This document shows, piece after piece, positions 54,505 through 57,899 of a DNA stretch of 57,899 bases. Each line of letters begins with the position of its first letter. Position 1 is the stretch's first letter. Made by a program: the position numbers and the translations under genes. The notes below the pieces were generated by a model. It had not been told where the DNA came from. It did no database searches and saw only the letters and a program-made list of their open reading frames with translations. The DNA comes from Sphaerisporangium melleum (lineage in GTDB: Bacteria; Actinomycetota; Actinomycetes; Streptosporangiales; Streptosporangiaceae): NCBI RefSeq assembly GCF_014646695.1, contig NZ_BMNT01000012.1, forward strand, positions 139,197 through 197,095. The letters run 5' to 3'.

Positions 54505-54999
54505 TCACACGGCGGCGTGCAGCCAGCGGACCGGGGCGCCGTCGCCGGCGTAGCGGAACGGCTCGAGCTCCTCGTCCCACTGCTTGCCCAGCAGTTTGTC
54601 GAGCTCCTCCTCCAGCACCGCCCGGCCCTGGGTCGCCATCAGCATGACGTTCCGCAGCCGGTCCTCCGGGACCATGATGTCGCCGGACACGCTGATCATC
54701 GCGGTGAAGGCGCCGAGGGTCGGCGTGTAGGCGTGCCGGCAGCCGTCCACCCCCGGCGAGGGGTCCTCGGTGATCTCGAAGCGGATGCGCTGCCAGCCCA
54801 TGAGGGACGAGGTGATCGCCGCGGCCGTGCCGGGGCGCCCCTCCCACTCGGCCTGTGTGCGCACGGTGCCAGGCTGGGCTGGCTGCGGGGTCCACGACAG
54901 GTCGACGGGTATGCCAAGGACACCCGCGACCGCCCATTCGATATGCGGGCACAGCGCGGGCTGAGCCGAGTGGACGTACAGCACGCCACGAGCAGACAC
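54505..54999 (-). CDS. DUF3145 family protein
   Basis: 164 aa. RGVLYVHSAQPALCPHIEWAV, LSWTPQPAQPGTVRTQAEW, SLMGWQRIRFEITEDPSPGVDGCRHAYTP and MVPEDRLRNVM match the actinobacterial DUF3145 family. Small cytosolic protein of unknown function, frequently encoded next to fatty acid genes, as here. Convergent with accD. Confidence 0.88.
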   Translation of the reverse strand: MSARGVLYVHSAQPALCPHIEWAVAGVLGIPVDLSWTPQPAQPGTVRTQAEWEGRPGTAAAITSSLMGWQRIRFEITEDPSPGVDGCRHAYTPTLGAFTAMISVSGDIMVPEDRLRNVMLMATQGRAVLEEELDKLLGKQWDEELEPFRYAGDGAPVRWLHAAV

Positions 55000-55202
55000 C
55001 GGACCTCCCGTTTCGTACGAGGTGCGCCTTCCCCAACGTCCTCATACTGGGATGATCACAAGTGACTGAGGGAGAGACTACCGTCCGTCGTGGCGGGGCA
55101 CCAGAGCCGGGTCATACCTAATCACGCTTGGCAACTCTCCGCATAGGGAAAGACGCACTCCGTGCTGGTCATTTCCTTGCTCATCCCAGGGAGGTGCCTG
55201 TC

Positions 55203-56234
55203 GTGAACGTGCAGGCAGTGGAGCATCTGCCGGGCCGCCGCGCCTTCATCCGGCCCGGCGTCCTGCTCACCCGCTCCCCCGTCGCCGCCGAGCGGTGGAC
55301 GCAGTCCGCCGAGCGCGCGGGCGACCTGTTCGAGCTGCACCTGACGCCCGGCGCCGACCCGTGTGAGATCGCCGCCGCGCTCCGCGAGCGAGGGGTGGAC
55401 GCCTCGCCCAACCATGTCGTCACCGGGCAACCGCTGTTCTTCGGCGGTCCCACCGGAGCCCCGCGGCCGGCGCCACCGCCCCGGCACGCCGCCGGCGAGC
55501 CGTCCCGGGTGACCGTCGCGGTGCTGGACACCGGCCTCGCCCCGCATCCCTGGTTCCGGGACGCCGACTGGTTCGCCGGGCAGCCGGGCGAGGTGCCGGA
55601 CGCCGACGGCGACGGGCTGCTCGACGCCCAGGCGGGGCACGGCACGTTCATCGCCGGCCTGCTGCTGCGTCAGGCTCCCGGGACGCGGCTGCGCGTCGCG
55701 CGGGTGCTCGACGGCAACGGCGTGGGCGACGAGGCCGGAGTGCTGCGCGCGCTCGGCGTCCTGCGCGACACCCACGTCGACGTCCTCGTGCTCTCCTTCG
55801 GGTGCCACACGTACGACGACCTGCCCTCGCCTCTTGTGGAACGCGCGCTGGGCGCCTTCCCGCACACGGTGGTCGTCGCCTGCGCGGGCAATACGGGGTC
55901 CTCGCGCCCGTTCTGGCCGGCCGCCCTGCCCGGCGTGATCGCCGTGGCCGCCCTGGACGCCGCCGGGAGCGGGCGGGCACGCTTCTCCGCCTACGGCCCC
56001 TGGGTGGACGCCTGCGCGCGCGGCGAAGACTTGACCAGCACTTTCGTGGACTTTCACCCGTTCGACGGCTACGCGATGTGGAGTGGCACGTCGTTCGCGA
56101 CCGCCGTCGTCGCCGGGGCCATCGCGTCCGCCGCCCGGCACATGTCCGCGCAGGAGGCCGCACGGCACGTCCTGCAGTCCGCCGGCGCCGGGCGATTCCC
56201 CGATCTCGGGGTTCATGTCCCCGGACCCCGCTAG
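55203..56234 (+). CDS. Cytoplasmic subtilisin-like (S8) serine protease
   Basis: 343 aa from GTG 55203, behind GGGAGG. Catalytic D109 (VAVLDTGL), H146 (GHGTFIAG), oxyanion N230 (ACAGNTG) and S297 (SGTSFATAV) are all present. There is no signal peptide or propeptide, so the protease acts inside the cell. Residues 1-75 form a small N-terminal domain (HLPGRRAFIRPGVLLT). Directly downstream are an ECF sigma factor and its partner gene, suggesting a regulated proteolysis or conflict module. Confidence 0.88.
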   Translation: MNVQAVEHLPGRRAFIRPGVLLTRSPVAAERWTQSAERAGDLFELHLTPGADPCEIAAALRERGVDASPNHVVTGQPLFFGGPTGAPRPAPPPRHAAGEPSRVTVAVLDTGLAPHPWFRDADWFAGQPGEVPDADGDGLLDAQAGHGTFIAGLLLRQAPGTRLRVARVLDGNGVGDEAGVLRALGVLRDTHVDVLVLSFGCHTYDDLPSPLVERALGAFPHTVVVACAGNTGSSRPFWPAALPGVIAVAALDAAGSGRARFSAYGPWVDACARGEDLTSTFVDFHPFDGYAMWSGTSFATAVVAGAIASAARHMSAQEAARHVLQSAGAGRFPDLGVHVPGPR

Positions 56235-56264
56235 TCTGCTCACGCAGCGCACTCTCCCCACCAC

Positions 56265-56795
56265 GTGAAGTCATCGATGCCATACGATCTGGACCACCTC
56301 GACGAGACGGCCTGGCGTGACCTGGTCGCCCGCTTCGGCTACCGCATGTGGGCCGTCGCCCGTGCCATCGGCCTCGACCCGGCCGATGCGGGCGACGCCG
56401 TGCAGGCCGCGTGGCTGCGCCTGCTGGAGAGCCGGCACACCATCCGCGACCCCGAGCGCGTCGGTGCCTGGCTGGTCACCACGACGCGGCACGAGGCGGT
56501 GCGGGTCGCCCGGCGACGGGCCGGCGATGGGCCGTCCGGCATGCCCGCCGAGATCGCGGCGCCGGACGCCGACCCGGCCACCATGACGCTCACCGACGAC
56601 GAGGGGCGGCGACTGTGGGCGGCCGTCGACACGCTGCCCGGTCCGTGCCGCGCGCTGGTCCGGCTGATCGTCATGGCGCCCGACGCGAGCTACGCCCAGC
56701 TGTCCCGGCGGCTGGACATGCCCATCGGCAGCATCGGCCCCACCCGCATCCGCTGTCTGAAGCGCCTGCGATCCCTGATGAAGGACCAACTGTGA
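56265..56795 (+). CDS. ECF-type sigma factor
   Basis: 176 aa from GTG 56265 (ATG 56277 is an alternative). Region 2 is LVARFGYRMWAVARAIGLDPADAGDAVQAAWLRLLE with VGAWLVTTTRHEAVRVAR; region 4 is VDTLPGPCRALVRLIVMAPDASYAQLSRRLDMPIGSIGPTRIRCLKRLR. Its stop overlaps the next GTG (GTGA). No anti-sigma factor with zinc finger is visible nearby; the coupled downstream protein may regulate it. Confidence 0.88.
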   Translation: MKSSMPYDLDHLDETAWRDLVARFGYRMWAVARAIGLDPADAGDAVQAAWLRLLESRHTIRDPERVGAWLVTTTRHEAVRVARRRAGDGPSGMPAEIAAPDADPATMTLTDDEGRRLWAAVDTLPGPCRALVRLIVMAPDASYAQLSRRLDMPIGSIGPTRIRCLKRLRSLMKDQL

Positions 56796-57691
56796 TCGAC
56801 GACGACTTCCTGCTGGCCGCCCTGCGCATCGCCGCGGGAGCCGACCCGGTCCCGGCCCGCGTCATCTCCGACGCCCAGGCCGTCCACTCCCTCCGCCTCC
56901 CCGGCGCCCTGATAGCGGCCCCCGTCCCCCTCCCCTCGCCCGCCGAGCAGGCCCCTACCGGCGACGGGCACGAGGGCGACGCCCAGGGCCACCGGCCCGG
57001 AACGGCGTGGCCGGACGAAGCGCCACCGCTCCCCGGCGCCCGGCCGGTGCCGGAGCCGCCACTTCCGCCCGGCACCGGATCGCCTTCCCGCCCGCAGTCC
57101 CACCCCGGATCATGGGAGCCCTGGTCCGGCTTCGGACCACCGCCACGTCCACAGCCCTCGGCAGGGCCGGGACGACCCGGCGCAGGGCCCCCATCCGGCA
57201 CCGGCTCCCGGCCCGGCTCGGCGCCACCGCCCGGTTCAGAGCCGTGGCCGGCTCCAGGGATGCCGCCCGGTTCAGAGCCGTGGCCGATTCCAGGGATGCC
57301 GCCCGACCCGTGGCGGTGGCCGGATCCGGGACCGTTGCCGGGCATCGGGCCCGGGTCGGCGCTGCCCAGGGTCCCGGCCGGGGTGCGTTCCGGCGGTCAC
57401 GGAGCCTGGGAGGGGCAGCCACACCTGCTGCGCTTCGCGGGCGGCGGGCTGAGCATCGACGTCGAGATCACCATGGGCGACTCCCACCTCGACCTCGCCG
57501 GCCAGGTGCATCCCGCGGCGGCCGGAGGAACGCGCGTCGAGATCAGGACCCCGCACCTCAGCAAGATCCGCTTCACCACCGAGAGCGGCGCCTTCGCCAC
57601 CACCGGGCTGCCACACGGCTGGCTGAGCATCGTCTGCCACCGCGTCGACGCCCCGCCGGTGGCCACCCGCTGGCAGTGCTTCCGCCCTTGA
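56792..57691 (+). CDS. Conserved partner of ECF sigma factor, Pro/Gly-rich linker and beta domain
   Basis: 299 aa from GTG 56792, coupled to the sigma gene. Residues 1-45 (DDDFLLAALRIAAGADPVPARVISDA) form a helical N-terminus, then a very long Pro/Gly/Trp-rich linker containing internal repeats (GSEPWPAPGMPP, GSEPWPIPGMPP), then a C-terminal beta domain (LLRFAGGGLSIDVEI, HLDLAGQVHP, FATTGLPHGWLSIVCHR). This N-terminal/C-terminal pair matches actinobacterial proteins that sit between ECF sigma genes and CHAT/TPR genes, possibly carboxypeptidase-regulatory-like. It probably modulates the sigma factor or an effector (inference). Confidence 0.7.
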   Translation: MIDDDFLLAALRIAAGADPVPARVISDAQAVHSLRLPGALIAAPVPLPSPAEQAPTGDGHEGDAQGHRPGTAWPDEAPPLPGARPVPEPPLPPGTGSPSRPQSHPGSWEPWSGFGPPPRPQPSAGPGRPGAGPPSGTGSRPGSAPPPGSEPWPAPGMPPGSEPWPIPGMPPDPWRWPDPGPLPGIGPGSALPRVPAGVRSGGHGAWEGQPHLLRFAGGGLSIDVEITMGDSHLDLAGQVHPAAAGGTRVEIRTPHLSKIRFTTESGAFATTGLPHGWLSIVCHRVDAPPVATRWQCFRP

Positions 57692-57899
57692 CCCGCTCAC
57701 CTGGCCATTCCGGACACCACAGGTGTTACCGCACGCCATCACGCAGCGCCCGAACCCGTCCCCGATACCGCCGGTCCCCTTCTTGAAACCCTCCAAGGCC
57801 TCCGCTCATGACACCCCCGCATCCCCACGACCGAGCCCTCACCCCCGCCCCCGAACCCATCCCCGACACCGCCGGTTCCCTCCATGACCCTCCACGACC
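57692..57899. repeat. Right-edge sequence with two similar ~34-base units
   Basis: CCCGAACCCGTCCCCGA at about 57749 and CCCGAACCCATCCCCGA at about 57849 begin two similar ~34-base units 100 bases apart, both followed by CCGCCGG. A possible coding start ATG 57808 runs off the window (MTPPHPHDRALTPAP), but there is too little to identify. The units may encode repeated Pro-rich protein sequence. Confidence 0.35.

Noticed and set aside
1-57899. CRISPR array
   Set aside because: No regularly spaced identical repeats of 24-40 bases were found; the visible repeats are only two or three copies.

Overview
The window is high-GC actinobacterial DNA with GTG/TTG starts, GTGA/ATGA stop-start overlaps and strong G/C third-position bias. 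The chromosomal genes (AceE type, a fabD-fabH-acpP-fabF-accD cluster behind a PucR/FasR regulator, DUF3052, DUF3145, DUF1918) suggest a Streptosporangiales-type actinomycete; this taxonomic call is inference. It has two halves that meet at a tRNA-Val gene at 32915-32989.

Bases 1-32914 are most of an integrative conjugative element (ICE), with the left end beyond the window. From the tRNA leftward: tyrosine integrase and excisionase abut the tRNA 3' end; then an intact DUF2637/SpdB-like membrane protein, a ParB-like protein, a small hypothetical protein and a stand-alone integrase N-terminal fragment; a frameshifted DUF2637 gene; a defence cargo (a PD-(D/E)xK nuclease, an unknown helical protein, and a three-gene TerB / DUF2791 ATPase / Lhr-like helicase operon that matches the Shango defence system, with the helicase fused to a DEDDh exonuclease); and a regulatory module of two EspR-like regulators, an ImmA/IrrE-like metalloprotease, a DUF6545-domain protein and an NlpC/P60 hydrolase. 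From 12529 leftward runs one long transfer operon: pilin-like protein, VirB8/TcpC-like, VirB6/TrbL-like, SCO6880-family, VirB4-like ATPase, VirD4-like coupling protein, DUF4913-like, DnaB-N-domain protein, a small hypothetical, a sigma factor fused to a transmembrane and extracytoplasmic domain, and a secreted protein cut by the left edge. No relaxase is visible. The transfer operon has a near-consensus promoter bracketed by two copies of GCAAACAACC. With the neighbouring regulator and metalloprotease genes this looks like an ImmR/ImmA-style induction switch.

Bases 33000-57899 are chromosome: a ROK kinase, AhpE peroxiredoxin, DUF3052, YjbQ and DUF1918 genes; a decayed stretch (36.6-40.1 kb) where a two-component kinase/regulator pair and an adaptor/ABC-permease pair each carry frameshifts and appear to have lost the ATP-binding part; aceE; a WYL regulator and a PHP-domain protein; a YgiB/YgiC/YjfL-like triad; the FasR-like regulator and the fatty acid operon; DUF3145; and at the right edge a cytoplasmic subtilisin, an ECF sigma factor and its conserved partner, probably leading into a CHAT/TPR-type module outside the window.
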